Counted from the first letter of the stretch, positions 36,280 through 47,898 are shown. The stretch is 64,000 nucleotides of DNA from Lactococcus petauri (GCF_002154895.1 NZ_MUIZ01000003.1:124001-188000); one strand, 5' to 3'. Numbers and translations: made by a program. The notes: generated by a model not told the origin, from the sequence alone.

Positions 36280-36316
36280 TAATAAAACCCTCATCCAAAG
36301 ATGAGGGTTAATCGGT
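36280..36316 (-). terminator. terminator downstream of glpF
   Basis: AACCCTCATC-TTTG-GATGAGGGTT followed by TTATTATTTT on the minus strand. Confidence 0.75.
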
Positions 36317-36399
36317 CATAATCCGCTATTAACATTTGTGGCTAAAGCCCTAACTGTTTGACGGAAAGTCCTGTTGGAACTTTCCTAGGCGTATTAAGA

Positions 36400-37269
36400 T
36401 TATAGATACATGATTTTGAACAAAGCGACAGCGGCAAGTGCTGCAAGGATAGGTGCTGTAACAGGTACCCATGAATACCACCATTTACTGTCCCCTTTGT
36501 TTTCACCTAAAATTGATTTTGGTAAAAGTGAGTGCAAGATACGTGGACCAAGGTCACGTGCTGGGTTCAAACCAGGACCTGTAGGTCCTCCAAGTGAAGC
36601 AACCAATACGAGCACGAGGAAACCAAGGACAACGTGGCTGATTGCTGCTGATGAAGCTGCACCTGATACTGATGCTGCGATTTGTCCAGTAACATCAGCA
36701 CTTGTTACATCTGCACCTTGTTGCGATGCGTAGTTTGTCATCCAGTTGATTGATTCAACACCACGATAAAGTTTTGTCAAGCCCATCGCTCCAAAGAAGA
36801 GGACGAATGATCCAACAAACTCGTTCAAGAAACCATTAACCAAGGCACCTGTATGTGTAGTGATTGTGCCATCATCAACGTTATCGATTGTTGAGAAAGT
36901 TCCTAAAATAGCATTTGGATTTTCTGTTTTGAGATAGTAAGGGCGATAAACCATTACGACGATCAACTGACCAAACATCGCTCCAAGAAGTTGAGCAAGA
37001 ATATAGAATGGCACTTGTGCCCAAGGGAAAAATCCTGATGCTGCAAGTCCAAGTGTAAAGGCTGGGTTGATTTGAGCTGTGACATTACCTAAAGCTACGG
37101 CTGGTAACATTACACCAAGTCCGTAACCCCAAGCGATAATCAACCAAGATTGACCAAAGGCTTTTGTACCTTTAAGTTCAACGTTCGCTACGGCACCATT
37201 ACCCAAGATAAGCAAAAGGGCAGTACCAATAAATTCAGTGAGATATTTCACTGTCCATGAATAGTCCAT
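36400..37269 (-). CDS. glpF: aquaglyceroporin / glycerol uptake facilitator
   Basis: A 289-residue MIP-family channel with six helices. The two NPA boxes are INPAFTLGLA (~70) and LNPARDLGPR (~240); the Asp after the second NPA is the GlpF-type signature and favours glycerol over water-only transport. An insertion at ~175-210 between helices is longer than in E. coli GlpF. The start at 37269 follows GGAGGAATTC. No glycerol kinase is in the window. Confidence 0.9.
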   Translation of the reverse strand: MDYSWTVKYLTEFIGTALLLILGNGAVANVELKGTKAFGQSWLIIAWGYGLGVMLPAVALGNVTAQINPAFTLGLAASGFFPWAQVPFYILAQLLGAMFGQLIVVMVYRPYYLKTENPNAILGTFSTIDNVDDGTITTHTGALVNGFLNEFVGSFVLFFGAMGLTKLYRGVESINWMTNYASQQGADVTSADVTGQIAASVSGAASSAAISHVVLGFLVLVLVASLGGPTGPGLNPARDLGPRILHSLLPKSILGENKGDSKWWYSWVPVTAPILAALAAVALFKIMYL

Positions 37270-37343
37270 GAATTCCTCCAAGTAATAAAAATTAATGACA
37301 AAATAAAAACGAGATTAACTAATGTTAAACTCTTTTGTTATAC

Positions 37344-37364
37344 ATAGACATTATAGCACGTTTT
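37344..37364 (-). promoter_or_regulatory. glpF promoter
   Basis: TGC-TATAAT extended -10 on the minus strand about 80 bases upstream of the glpF start. A small inverted repeat TTAAC-ATTA-GTTAA lies in the leader and could be a regulator site. Confidence 0.45.
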
Positions 37365-37492
37365 TTTTATTTTGGCTAAAAAGATGTGAATTCTTGAACA
37401 GAAAATTTGTTTGACGAGTGAAAAGAGAAGAAACGGCTTCATGTAAGCGATTGCTCTTGTATTTGAAATTAAAAATAACAATATTTTATAAA

Positions 37493-37520
37493 GAAAAAAA
37501 GACTGAATCCAGTCTTTTTA
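37493..37520 (-). terminator. terminator of the Crp/Fnr gene
   Basis: AAAAGACTG-GATT-CAGTCTTTTTTTC on the minus strand, touching the stop codon at 37518. Confidence 0.75.
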
Positions 37521-38180
37521 GCTGATATAATCCTCAAAATATTCTGAGTTGTAAACCATAATCCTGTTATCAATAATATCAATAATTTCTTCCGTTTTAA
37601 GATCTCGGATGATACGATTTACGCTATTGCGTGTTGATATGCCACAAAAACCGGCAATGTCTTCATTTGTTACTGGAAAATCAATCAGAATACCGTTTCT
37701 TTTCTTTATCCCAAATTCGTTGATTAAGCTATTGATACAGGCGCAAACTGCACCTTTTTTCCCATTGATCGTCATCTTTTGCAAGAGTTCTAAGTTCATG
37801 GCTAATCTTCTTTGATAAAAATCATCAACGATGCGGAACAAGGTCAGATCACTCATTACCCATTTCCAAAATTCTTGACGTTGCACGCGATAAAAACTTG
37901 CTTCTTCTGATTCGACCCGTACATTGAAAAGAGCTGAGATACCATTTTCTTGCTTTTCTTCGAGCAAGGAAACAAAATCCGGTTCTGTTACATAAGCAAT
38001 ATTAAACTCACGTCCATCCCTCATAATATTGCTGATTTTAGCTACACCTTCTTTAAGTATATACACATAATCTGACTCAATTCCCTGATACATCACGTAG
38101 CTATGCCGTCTTTGAGTCACAACATTTACTTCTTTTTCTTCCAGTAATCGCAGTAAATATTCTATAAATTCTTTTGTCAT
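37518..38180 (-). CDS. Crp/Fnr-family transcriptional regulator
   Basis: A 220-residue regulator with an N-terminal cyclic-nucleotide-binding-like beta barrel (~20-110), a long dimer helix (~125-150) and a C-terminal winged helix (NEDIAGFCGISTRNSVNRIIRDLK, ~170-193). There is no N-terminal Cys cluster of the FNR type; the only Cys residues are near the hinge (VCACIN) and in the helix-turn-helix. It is monocistronic and sits upstream of glpF on the same strand. The ligand and targets are unknown. Confidence 0.85.
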   Translation of the reverse strand: MTKEFIEYLLRLLEEKEVNVVTQRRHSYVMYQGIESDYVYILKEGVAKISNIMRDGREFNIAYVTEPDFVSLLEEKQENGISALFNVRVESEEASFYRVQRQEFWKWVMSDLTLFRIVDDFYQRRLAMNLELLQKMTINGKKGAVCACINSLINEFGIKKRNGILIDFPVTNEDIAGFCGISTRNSVNRIIRDLKTEEIIDIIDNRIMVYNSEYFEDYIS

Positions 38181-38379
38181 CTTCCTTTTTTATTCATCTA
38201 CTCCTTTAATACAACAGTTATTATACCACCATTTAAACTTGTTTATTAAAATAATGGCTTCAATTTTATATTAAAGTTTTTCTACTCTCCTTACTTATTT
38301 TAAAAAAATGTACATACTTTGTCGCTAACATTTGTTACTCTTTGTCTGAGGCAGAATTTTTCTAGCTCCTTCGCTCCCT

Positions 38380-38495
38380 GCGTATTATCATTCTAATTTG
38401 CTAAAGCAAAAAGAATTTAAGGTTGTTCACAACTCGCTTCGCTCCCTGCGTATTATCATTCTAATTTGCTAAAGCAAAAAGAATGATAATAAAAA
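38380..38495. repeat. dispersed palindromic repeat, copies C1 and C2
   Basis: C1 (38380-38416) lacks the right arm and C2 (38448-38495) is complete, as in locus B. The core is AATTTGCTAAAGCAAA instead of TCTGC..GCAGA, a compensatory change that preserves pairing. The rest of 38181-38523 contains no gene I can support. Confidence 0.85.
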
Positions 38496-38523
38496 ACATG
38501 CACTCTGGCATGCCTTTAACATT

Positions 38524-38730
38524 TTATTCATCCACTTGGGTAATTGTACGGACATGGAAGGCAAATTTGCCATTGTCTGTCACCATAAAACCATTATTAT
38601 CCACAACATGCTGAATGGCTTGATCCATGCTGTCGAACTCTTTTATAATACTGTGTGAATTTGCTTCCCCCATAAAGTTTGGTGTTGCTTTTTCCTCATA
38701 TGAAGAAATCCCACTGAATTTGAATTTCAT
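38524..38730 (-). CDS. conserved-looking small hypothetical protein
   Basis: A 68-residue soluble protein beginning MKFKFSGISSYEEKATPNF, with a good ribosome-binding site (AGAGAGGAG). No membrane segment or motif is recognised. Composition and clean start and stop signals support a real gene. Confidence 0.65.
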   Translation of the reverse strand: MKFKFSGISSYEEKATPNFMGEANSHSIIKEFDSMDQAIQHVVDNNGFMVTDNGKFAFHVRTITQVDE

Positions 38731-38867
38731 AATTATTCTCCTCTCTGTTTTGTTCTTCTTTACTCCTTCATTATAGCACTCTTTTTATCTACTGCTCAAG
38801 TAAAGCCTTTTTCTTTTTTGCTTCTTCACGTAAGATATGTGCCAAAGCAGCAAAGGCTCTTTTCTGA

Positions 38868-38882
38868 TATAATGGCTATAAT
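38868..38882 (+). promoter_or_regulatory. pepX promoter region
   Basis: Two overlapping TATAAT elements (38868-38873, preceded by TGA; and 38877-38882) lie 25-35 bases upstream of the pepX start. There is no strong -35. GAAAGGAAG forms the ribosome-binding site. Confidence 0.5.
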
Positions 38883-38906
38883 AGTGTATCGAAAGGAAGA
38901 TATTGC

Positions 38907-41204
38907 ATGAAATTTAATCACTTTTCCATCGTTGAAAAAACCTTTGATGAACAGCTTATTGAGCTGGATCATCTCGGCTTTACTTGGTCTGTTTTTTGGG
39001 AAGAAAAGAAAATCCTTAAAAACTTTTTAATGGTTGCACCTGTCGACAGTGAAAGCATTCAAGCGACACCGACAGCCTCTTTCCAAGAATTCCTAACTTC
39101 AGATGAAGCACTCACATGGAATATCTTTTGGACGGTGAGTTTGCAATTGTTGGGATTTGTACCTAATTTTGAGTTTCAAGTGGACCAAGCAGAAGCTTTT
39201 GCAAAATCTGTAAATCTACCGATGATCGATGAGGAAGCACTCCACAGTGAAAACCTCATCAGCGCGCTTTACCTCCTTCTTTGTAGTCGTCGCAAAAACG
39301 GGATGACATTGGTTGAACATTGGGTATCTGAAGGTTTGCTTCCTTTAAGCAATACCTACCATTTTTTCAATGACAAATCGCTCGCTACTTTTGATACTGC
39401 AAATCTGATACGGGAGACAGTCTGGGTCGAATCTAAAGTCGATACTTATCGTACTGGAAAAAATGATTTGATTAAAGTACAGATTATTCGTCCCATATTC
39501 GAGGGGCAATTGCCAGCAGTCATGACCGCAAGTCCTTACCATCTGGGGATAAATGAAATCGCCAATGACAAACAATTGCACGACATGAATGTATCTTTAG
39601 AAGAAAAAGCGCCTGGAAAAATCAAGGTTACAACACAACTTCCTACTCTTCCAGACTACGAAAAAGAACCTGCTCTAGAAGCTACTCCTGAAACAGCCAC
39701 TCAAAAGTTCACGCACGGTTGGACTTATTCACTGAACGATTATTTCTTAGCGCGTGGTTTTGCTTCACTTTATGTTGCCGGTGTCGGAACTTTAGATTCA
39801 GATGGTTTTCAAACTTCAGGTGATTACCAACAAATTTATAGTATGACTGCTGCAATTGACTGGCTCAATGGTCGAGCGCGTGCTTTCACTTCCCGCAAGA
39901 AAACACAAGAAGTGACTGCAGATTGGGCCAACGGCAAAGTCGCGATGACTGGTAAATCCTACTTGGGTACAATGGCTTATGGTGCAGCAACTACCGGCAT
40001 TGATGGTCTAGAAGTGATTTTAGCTGAAGCCGGTATTACCTCTTGGTACTCTTATTACCGTGAAAATGGCTTGGTCCGCTCACCAGGCGGCTATCCCGGT
40101 GAAGATTTAGATGTTTTAGCAGCATTGACTTATTCGCGTAATCTTCAAGGTGCTGACTTCCTTGCGCATAATACGCAATATGAAGCTCACCTTTCTCAAA
40201 TGCTTGAGTCTCTTGAGCGCTCCACCGGCGATTATAACCAATATTGGCACGATAGAAACTATTTGCCACAGGCAAAAAATACTAAGGCAGATGTTTTGAT
40301 TGTGCATGGTTTACAAGACTGGAATGTTACACCAGATCAAGCCTACCATTTTTGGCAAGCTCTGCCAAAAGAAACGGTTAAACACGCCTTCTTACACCGC
40401 GGCGCCCATATTTATATGAACAATTGGCAATCCATCGACTTTAGCGAAACCATCAACAGTTATTTCACCGCTAAGCTCTTAGATCGCAAGTTGACTTTGA
40501 ACTTACCTCCTCTTGTTTTACAAGAAAATGGCAAAGCCCAAAGTTGGACAGGGGGAGCCGATTGGGGCAGTGCAGAAACGGTTAAATTGCCCCTTGGCAA
40601 AACAGCAGCTTCTATCCTAAAATTTGACAATCATTACGATGAAGAGATTTTTAAGGCTTACAGCAAAGATTTCCATACTTTCAAAAAAGATTTGTATGAA
40701 GGCAAAGCTCAAGCAGCTGTGGTTGACTTAGAAGTAGCAGAAAACATGATGGTGAACGGTCAGGTCGAGCTGAACCTCAAAATCAAAGTCAATGACAGTA
40801 AAGCCCTTCTCTCTGCGCAACTTCTTGACTTTGGTAACAAGAAACGTCTCTCAGAAAACGCACAAACTCTGGACTTGAAAACTCTGGACCGTGGCCGTAA
40901 TTTTATGCTGGAAAATCTGATGGAAATCCCTCTGGTGGATAGTCCTTATCAACTTATGACTAAAGGCTTCCTCAATCTGCAAAACCGTGAGGATTTGCTT
41001 ACAATCAGTCCTGTCGAGGAAAACGAGTGGCTGGCCGTAAACCTTAAACTCCAGCCGACGATTCATCAGCTGGAAAAAGGTGACAAGCTCCGTCTCTTGC
41101 TTTACAGTACAGACTTCGAACATACCGTGCGAGATAATCGTGAGATGACTTATGAAGTAGACCTTGGTTCGTCTAAGATTATTCTTCCTGTAAGCAACAA
41201 ATAA
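38907..41204 (+). CDS. pepX: Xaa-Pro dipeptidyl-peptidase PepX
   Basis: A 765-residue S15 serine peptidase that removes Xaa-Pro dipeptides, a key step in lactococcal use of proline-rich peptides. It has the N-terminal PepX domain (~1-150), the nucleophile motif [16 protein letters not shown] (~350), catalytic Asp/His in [11 protein letters not shown] (~470) and HRGAHIY (~497), and a C-terminal jelly-roll domain. The length is within a few residues of L. lactis PepX, but many substitutions show a different species. Confidence 0.97.
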   Translation: MKFNHFSIVEKTFDEQLIELDHLGFTWSVFWEEKKILKNFLMVAPVDSESIQATPTASFQEFLTSDEALTWNIFWTVSLQLLGFVPNFEFQVDQAEAFAKSVNLPMIDEEALHSENLISALYLLLCSRRKNGMTLVEHWVSEGLLPLSNTYHFFNDKSLATFDTANLIRETVWVESKVDTYRTGKNDLIKVQIIRPIFEGQLPAVMTASPYHLGINEIANDKQLHDMNVSLEEKAPGKIKVTTQLPTLPDYEKEPALEATPETATQKFTHGWTYSLNDYFLARGFASLYVAGVGTLDSDGFQTSGDYQQIYSMTAAIDWLNGRARAFTSRKKTQEVTADWANGKVAMTGKSYLGTMAYGAATTGIDGLEVILAEAGITSWYSYYRENGLVRSPGGYPGEDLDVLAALTYSRNLQGADFLAHNTQYEAHLSQMLESLERSTGDYNQYWHDRNYLPQAKNTKADVLIVHGLQDWNVTPDQAYHFWQALPKETVKHAFLHRGAHIYMNNWQSIDFSETINSYFTAKLLDRKLTLNLPPLVLQENGKAQSWTGGADWGSAETVKLPLGKTAASILKFDNHYDEEIFKAYSKDFHTFKKDLYEGKAQAAVVDLEVAENMMVNGQVELNLKIKVNDSKALLSAQLLDFGNKKRLSENAQTLDLKTLDRGRNFMLENLMEIPLVDSPYQLMTKGFLNLQNREDLLTISPVEENEWLAVNLKLQPTIHQLEKGDKLRLLLYSTDFEHTVRDNREMTYEVDLGSSKIILPVSNK

Positions 41205-41209
41205 AAGAA

Positions 41210-41246
41210 AAATACTCAAGTTTAAATAACTTGAGTATTTTTTTGT
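41210..41246. terminator. bidirectional terminator between pepX and the giant adhesin
   Basis: AAATACTCAAG and CTTGAGTATTT form an 11-bp perfect stem with T-rich flanks on both strands, separating convergent genes. Confidence 0.85.
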
Positions 41247-41276
41247 TTTAGGAAATCCCTTGCTTCAAAGACTTTC

Positions 41277-44200
41277 TTAAATTTTACTTTTTTTCTTCTT
41301 GTATAATACAAAACCTGCACCAAGAAGGAAGATTAGACCAGAAGTCAAGAGCCATAGCCCTAAGTTATCTCCGACAATCGGAAGACGTGGTTTTGGTTTA
41401 TTAACCAACTTACCGGCAGCAAAGACACCTGAGCCATCTTCTTCTGCAATAGTGACATATTGCGGTGTCTTATCTAGCTTGTAGCCGGATGGCGCTTGGA
41501 TTTCGACAAAGCGGTATTTACCTGGACCAGGTACAGTAACTGTTACCAAACCGTCTGCGTTTGACTTCACATTTTGTGCTACAATTTCTCCATCTTCGGT
41601 TTCTACCTTAAAGACAGCACCTTGGAGTGGATTATCTTGTTCATTAACTTTCAGAAGTTGGATAGCATAGTGTCGAGTTGGCGGTGTTGGGGGCATTGGA
41701 GTTTCTGGATCGACTGGTTTATTTTCCATCGTTCCAGCATCGAAGAAGCCTTGTTCTTCGCCTCCCATTGTTACCTCTTGTGGCACTTGACGTGGCTCAC
41801 TATCTAAGATAAAGCCGTCTGGTGCTTCTGTTTCGATAAAGCGGTAGAAACCTGCTTTGTCTACATCAGTACTCACAAGACCATCTGCTTTAGATTCTAA
41901 ATCTTCTCTGTAAGTTTCCCATGGACCATCCACGTTTTCACTGTATTCAACCTTGAAGACGGCACCTGCTAGATTTTGACCGGCTTCATCTGTCTTACGA
42001 AGTTGGATACGAGCATTACGTATGTTGACCATATTTTCAGCCTCAAAGAGGGCTTCGCCTGTATCTCCTATCGTAACTTTTTCTTTCACTTGACGTGGCG
42101 TACTATCAAGGATAAAGCCGGATGGCGCTTGTGTTTCGATAAAACGGTAGTAGCCTTCTTTTTCGACAACCGTCGTAACAAGGCCGTCTGTTCCAGAAGA
42201 TAAACCTTCCTCGTAAGTTTCCCAAGGTCCGTTCTCGTTCTCACTGTACTCAACCTTGAAGACAGCGCCTGCGAGGTTTTGACCGGCTTCATCTGTCTTA
42301 CGCAGTTGGATACGTGAAATAGGTGCTTCTTTCTCATGGTTAATCATCGTTCCAGCATCAAAGCTTGTTTCCCCTGTCTCGCCAACATTAACATAAACTT
42401 GGCGTGGGCTACCATCGGTGACAAAGCCGGATGGCGCTTGCGTTTCAACAAAACGATAGTAGCCGTCTTTTTCAACATCAAGTTTGACAAGACCATTATC
42501 ACCAGAAGTTAAGTCTTCCGCAACAGTTTCCCAAGGATCATTGCCGTCTGTACTGAACTCAACCTTGAAGACGGCGCCTGCGAGGTTTTGACCATCGGCA
42601 TCGGTCTTACGCAGTTGAATACTTGCGATTGGTCGGTTTGCCATATCGCCAGCAGAGAAGAGGACTTGTCCGCCTACACCTGCAGTTACATGGACTTGAC
42701 GTGGTTCGCTGTCTAAGACAAAGCCGTCTGGTGCTTCTGTTTCAATAAAGCGGTAGAAACCGTCTTTTTCGATATCTTCAAGCTTGACAAGACCATCATC
42801 ACCAGAAGTTAAGTTTTCTGCAACAGTTTCCCAAGGTCCATTTTCGTTTTCACTGAATTCAACCTTGAAGACCGCACCTGCGAGATTTTGACCTTCCATA
42901 TCTGTCTTACGCAGTTGAATGCTTGCGTATGGTCGGTTAACCACACCATCAACATTAAAGATGGTATCTCCTGCATTAACATGAACTTCACGTGGTGTAC
43001 TATCTAAGACAAAACCATCTGGTGCTTGCGTTTCGATGAAACGATAGTAACCGTCGTCTACAACATTAATACCAAGATAGCCACCGGCCCCAGTTGTCAT
43101 ATTGTCCATGTAAAGTGACCAGTTATCAGTCTCGGTTGCTCTATATTCGACCTTGAAAACGGCACCGGCTAAGCCTTCTCCCTCTACATCTGTCTTGTGT
43201 AGTTGGATACGGGCAGTAAGTATGTTGACCATATCATCAAAGTAAAGAGTTTCTGTGTTCCCATCAACCACTTCTCGCTCCTCGCTATAAGGATTCTCTG
43301 GGAGTTGGTAACCTCCAGGAGCTTGCGTTTCATGGAAACGATAGCGTCCTGGTTCAGTGACCTCATAACGTACTAAACCATCACTATTTGACTGAAGACC
43401 TTTGACAAGGATTCTCCAATCACCTGCACCTCCATTTAATGAGGTATCGAAGACTTCCAGATCAAACTCTGCACCAGCGACATGGTTGTCGTACTGGTCC
43501 ACCTTGGTCATTTGGAGCGGATAAACGGGAGGAATCGGTGGCGTTATAGGCGTTGTCGAGTAAATGTTATACATATTCACCACAACATCACTATTACCTA
43601 TGAGTCCGGGAATATCGAAATGATACTTGATGGGATCACCCGTACCAAGTTGCATTGCCCCATCAATATTGGCTGTACCTATATGGTCCCAACCGTCAAT
43701 CTTGAAGTTAGCTTCTGTGATAGTGTAAGAACCTGGTGGTAGCTCATCTGCATGAATTGTCTTTTGGCCACTAAGAATATCTGTTTTAGTTAGTTTTCCT
43801 ACTTCGTCACCAGTATCGTCGTTAGTCACAACAATTTCGAAGTTCTCCGGAATACGATCAAGCGGGATATTTTCAAAGTTTTTTGTCAAATCCAATGAGC
43901 CCAACTTTTGATAGATATTATCAAACCTAAAGCTCACATCATCTATCTCTCCAATCGTCACATCTACAGGTTCTAATCCTTTTCCGCTACCAAAGTTATC
44001 TGGATTTCCTTCACCAAGTTGGCGATAAGCCCAAGCGCTGTTGGAGAGGATATAGCCTGTGTTTTGCATAGCATCCGCATTGTTCTCTGTGATTGTATAA
44101 GTCCCTTTGGCTACACCGATGAAGGATGTTCCGGCAATAGCTTCTTCTAAACTCACACGTGCTTCATAACGGTTAGTGTCTGGATTAAGTGTCCATACAT

Positions 44201-47200
44201 CAGAAAGCTCTGGTTGTGGGTTTACTGGAGTTCCCTCAACCGCATGCGGACCTTGGATAAGAATTTCAAAGTCTTCCGGATAAACTCCCTCTGGCAATCC
44301 ATGGAAGAATTTCATGATACGTAAAGATGGTGAGCCTAGGGCAGGTGACACGTAAACATTGACAAAGCTGGCTGTGCCTGTACCACCCGGTGTAACTGTA
44401 ACAGTTTGGTCAAACTCTCCCGGCATATGTGTATAGCCTGGATCGCTCGTTTCAACATCTCCACCTGCTTCTTTTACCGTGTAAACTCCTGCTGGAAGAT
44501 CTGCTGGCAAGTCAAATTGCCATTTGCCATTTACCAACTCAAACTTATCTGGGTCAAAAGTAACCGTCTGCTCGAAATCTCTTGGACCTGTGATGGTAAA
44601 GGTCAGCGGTTGGAGTGTAACGCCATCAGGTATTTCACCAGCAGGATTCACGCGGTTGCCGTTTTCATCAAGAAAGATGAATTCTTTTTCCAGTCGAATT
44701 TGTCCATAATATTCGAGGGCAAATGTACCGTTATTCCCCAATAGATTGGTCACGATACGTTCATCTGCATCTCCTGTTTGGTCAGCTTCTACGATTTGTT
44801 TGCTGACATAAGGTTTTGTGCCTGTAGGGTTTTGTGCTTTCGGCACAATTCTTGCACCGTCAAGATGATAGAAAGGATTTTCATTGGCTGGCTCAAATGT
44901 TGCAAAAGAGCTATTCGCCTCGTTATCCCAGTAGTTGGAGAAGAAGTTTGTTGGCACATTTACGCCTGCTCTGAATTCTTCTTCTAATCGGGCTTCATCT
45001 AAACCGACATTGAATCTTGCACGGATAGGCGAAGTATTCCCGGTGATGCTGAGCGTGCCATCTTCTGTTTGTTGAACGGTACGTTCAGGGATAAGATTGG
45101 CAGGAATGCTCCAATGCACAAACTGATCCTTGGCCTCGAGTACTCTGTAACCTGACGCATGCTCGATTGAACCATAGTCTGAGGTGAAAGTAATATCTCT
45201 GAGCGCCGTATGTACACTAAAGAGAAGTCCGCTGACATTGTTTGCTGCTGGATCAACTTGGTTTTGGATGCCTCCCCAGACAGGGTAAAGTTGTACTTTT
45301 GTCGCTGCATCCCCTGGTTCAGTAAGACCGACAAAGCGGCCATGATCATCTGAGTAGTAAGTAATGACATCATCAGGGCGGTTATCCAGTATAGCTTCTG
45401 CTGTTGTAGCATCAATAGGGGTAACACCATCAACTTGACGGATTTGAGCTGTCAATGTTTTAACAAAGTCAGCTTTGTGTGCGTCAACATTTGCAATATC
45501 ATAGGTAAATGTTCCACCATCTGGTGCAGGGAACTCAATGTTGGTCAATCTATCAAAGGCCATGTATTTGCCTAAGACATCAGAGAAGTCAAGCATGCCA
45601 GAACCTAAGTCCGTGCCATCACCATTTCCATCAAAGATTGATTCGTTCCCTGTTTCTTGAATGCTGTTGGTAATCGAGAGAAAAGCCTCGCGCAAGGTTT
45701 GTAAGTCATCCGCCTTGAAAAACTCATCCGCATAGGCGATTTCTTCTGATGTCAGTGCTGCAGTCTCGCTACTTCTGATGTTAACCGTATTGCTCCATTG
45801 GTAATTGTTCCAAGAACGTCTAAATAGTGCAGAGAAATTACCAGTTGAGCCATTATTAACAAAGTTATTAAAGAGGTCTTTCATAGTCGGAGTCGCTGCG
45901 GTTGGAGCTCCTGGATACGAGTCCATGCCTGTGGCCTGCCAGATATTAGGAGCAACCTTTTCTGTGTTCTCTGGGATAGGATTCAAAGTTGCGCTGATCA
46001 AGTTTTGAGCAGCCTCTGTTTGTTTCCCTAGGGAGATACTAAAGAAACCGACATCAGCAGCAGGCTGGTCTACATCTGGAGTACCTGCAACATTTCCGTC
46101 TGGGAAGTAGTGATTAAGGACTGTTTTGCCACGATAGGCGGCAGTCAAGGCGGTCATTACAGCTAGACCTTGCTCTCCGTTGCTTCCATTTCCATAAAAT
46201 TCACCAGGTTCTCCGAGAAGGCTACCATTTGGGCCAAGCTCAACTGGCGTTAGCTCGTCAACGGCGAAGTCTGGACGGCCCATGGTTGGCTCACCGTCAG
46301 TCATCAATATCATATTCGGACGGCGTGTAACTGTTACGTCCCGTTCTACATTGCCTTCTTCATTTGTTTCTGGAACGGCAACTTGTTGGTCTACTACACT
46401 TTCCAGAATTTGACTAGAGCGAAGAATTCCCCATTGTGTCGGTGTTGAACCATTTACGGCAAAGGTTGTTGCTTTAACTGCAGGGGTTGATGATTCTACC
46501 CCTGAACCTTCTACAGGAGTTGCTACAGTACTGACTTGGGTGCTGCTCGACATAGTGAAGAAGACACCGTTGTTATTTGTCTTGTAACGTCCCAGTGTCA
46601 ACACATCTTGAACACGGGCATGACCACCTGCACGACCACCGTAAGCCACAACAGCGACACGGTTGAGGGGATTAGCTTCTTGTAGGATACTGATGGCTTC
46701 ATTAAGCGCATCGATGAGCAAGGCGATACGTGAACGTTGCTCACCTGAATCAACCCTAGTCATACTTCCCGAAACATCAATAGTAAAGACCGTATCCGCA
46801 GGGATTTGATAACCGGTACGTCTCGGTGCACTTTGTGCCAAGGCTGAAAGTGTCACCTCAAACTGGTCATCTTCCAAACTTCCTAAATCATGACGGACTG
46901 TTTTGTCTGTCCAGATACGTCCATCATGATTTCCAGGAACATCAGAGAAGCCCATGTCTGCATCTGTGTCAGGATCTGACACTTTACTGTCTTTTACGAA
47001 GTTCCAAGGAACACCATTAGCCAAAGTTTGTGTTGTCCCAAAGGGTAAACCGCGATCTTTATCTGCGATATTGCCAACTTGCTTCTTAGAAGTTGAGTTT
47101 TCTTGTTCAGGCTTTGTTTCCTTTTCAGGTTTGGTTTCGGCTTCCTTATCAGATGTTTTCTCATCATCTGTTGGTTTTTCTTTATCTGTTTCTTCAAGCT

Positions 47201-47651
47201 TAATCGGAAGAGTGAGCACTTGATCCCCTAGAGTGACTTCAATCTCTTTGCCATTGACTAAAGAATCTTTCACAACGTGAAGTTTCAAAGCGAAATTTCC
47301 CTCGCTCTGCTCCGTTAAGTTTAAAAGCACTTTATTGTCTTCCAACTTATAGCTACCGTCTGTGAGGCCGGAGATTTTTTCTTCTGTTGTGACGTTCTCA
47401 AAGTCTGCGCCTTTCAAAACGATGGTTTCAGGTTGATTATCTTCCGCAGTACCCTTTTCAACCTTTCCTTCTACAATAACAGTTTGAAGATCCTTTTCAT
47501 CTTACCACTGCGCCTTGTTCAAAGTCGTGCGACCGTTTTTTTCTTCCTTGTCGATGGTTTCTGCGATAGCTAATGCTGGTAGCAAGGCTTGAACCACAAG
47601 AGAGACGATCATAAGTAAGCGTACGACTTTGTAGAGTCTTTTACTCTTCAT
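41277..47651 (-). pseudogene. giant vWA/SpaA-repeat wall-anchored adhesin with TAA at codon 50
   Basis: From ATG 47651 the frame runs 2124 codons with one interruption, TAA at 47504-47502 (codon 50). Before it lies a Sec signal peptide (LLMIVSLVVQALLPALAIAE). After it the frame is open for 2074 codons. Visible parts: a Lys/Glu/Thr-rich linker (~120-160); a vWA domain with MIDAS DVSGSM (~292) and MTDGEP (~450); beta-rich prealbumin-like segments (~1010-1370); seven SpaA repeats (~1380-2075, motif QLRKTDxxGQNLAGAVFKVE); LPIVGD (~2088), a membrane helix and KKKKSKI. The layout matches pilus-tip adhesins. If the TAA is real, initiation downstream would give a protein without a signal peptide, hence the pseudogene call; readthrough or sequencing error is possible. 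Confidence 0.8.
41700..43230 (-). repeat. tandem SpaA-domain repeats in the giant adhesin gene
   Basis: Five consecutive units of about 280-300 bases encode near-identical SpaA modules, with diverged units on both sides. Stretches such as those coding for NLAGAVFKVE recur almost base for base, making the array prone to recombination and to misassembly. Confidence 0.85.
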
Positions 47652-47886
47652 CCAACTTTACTCCTTCTTAATATTTTCTCAACGCCTATAGGATAACTTT
47701 ACGCATTTTTAACCTAAAAGACACATTATACACATTAAGTTTAACATAAGTTTACTTTTTGTCAAAGTTTTTTCTTTGATTACTAAAAAGAAGCAATTAA
47801 ACTTCATTGTAATCTTTCCGCAACTTTACACCAAGATATATTTTTGAAGGAAAATTATAGCTGTGTCTTAAAATTTATAAGTTTGC

Positions 47887-47892
47887 TATAAT
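47887..47892 (+). promoter_or_regulatory. promoter of a probably leaderless mRNA
   Basis: TGC-TATAAT (extended -10) ends six bases before the ATG at 47899, so the transcript should begin at or within a base of the start codon. No ribosome-binding sequence is present. Confidence 0.55.
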
Positions 47893-47898
47893 AAAGCC

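Noticed and set aside
20453-38495. CRISPR or insertion-sequence interpretation of the dispersed palindromes
   Set aside because: Units are single or paired palindromes with no regular spacers, no transposase frame and no visible target duplication.
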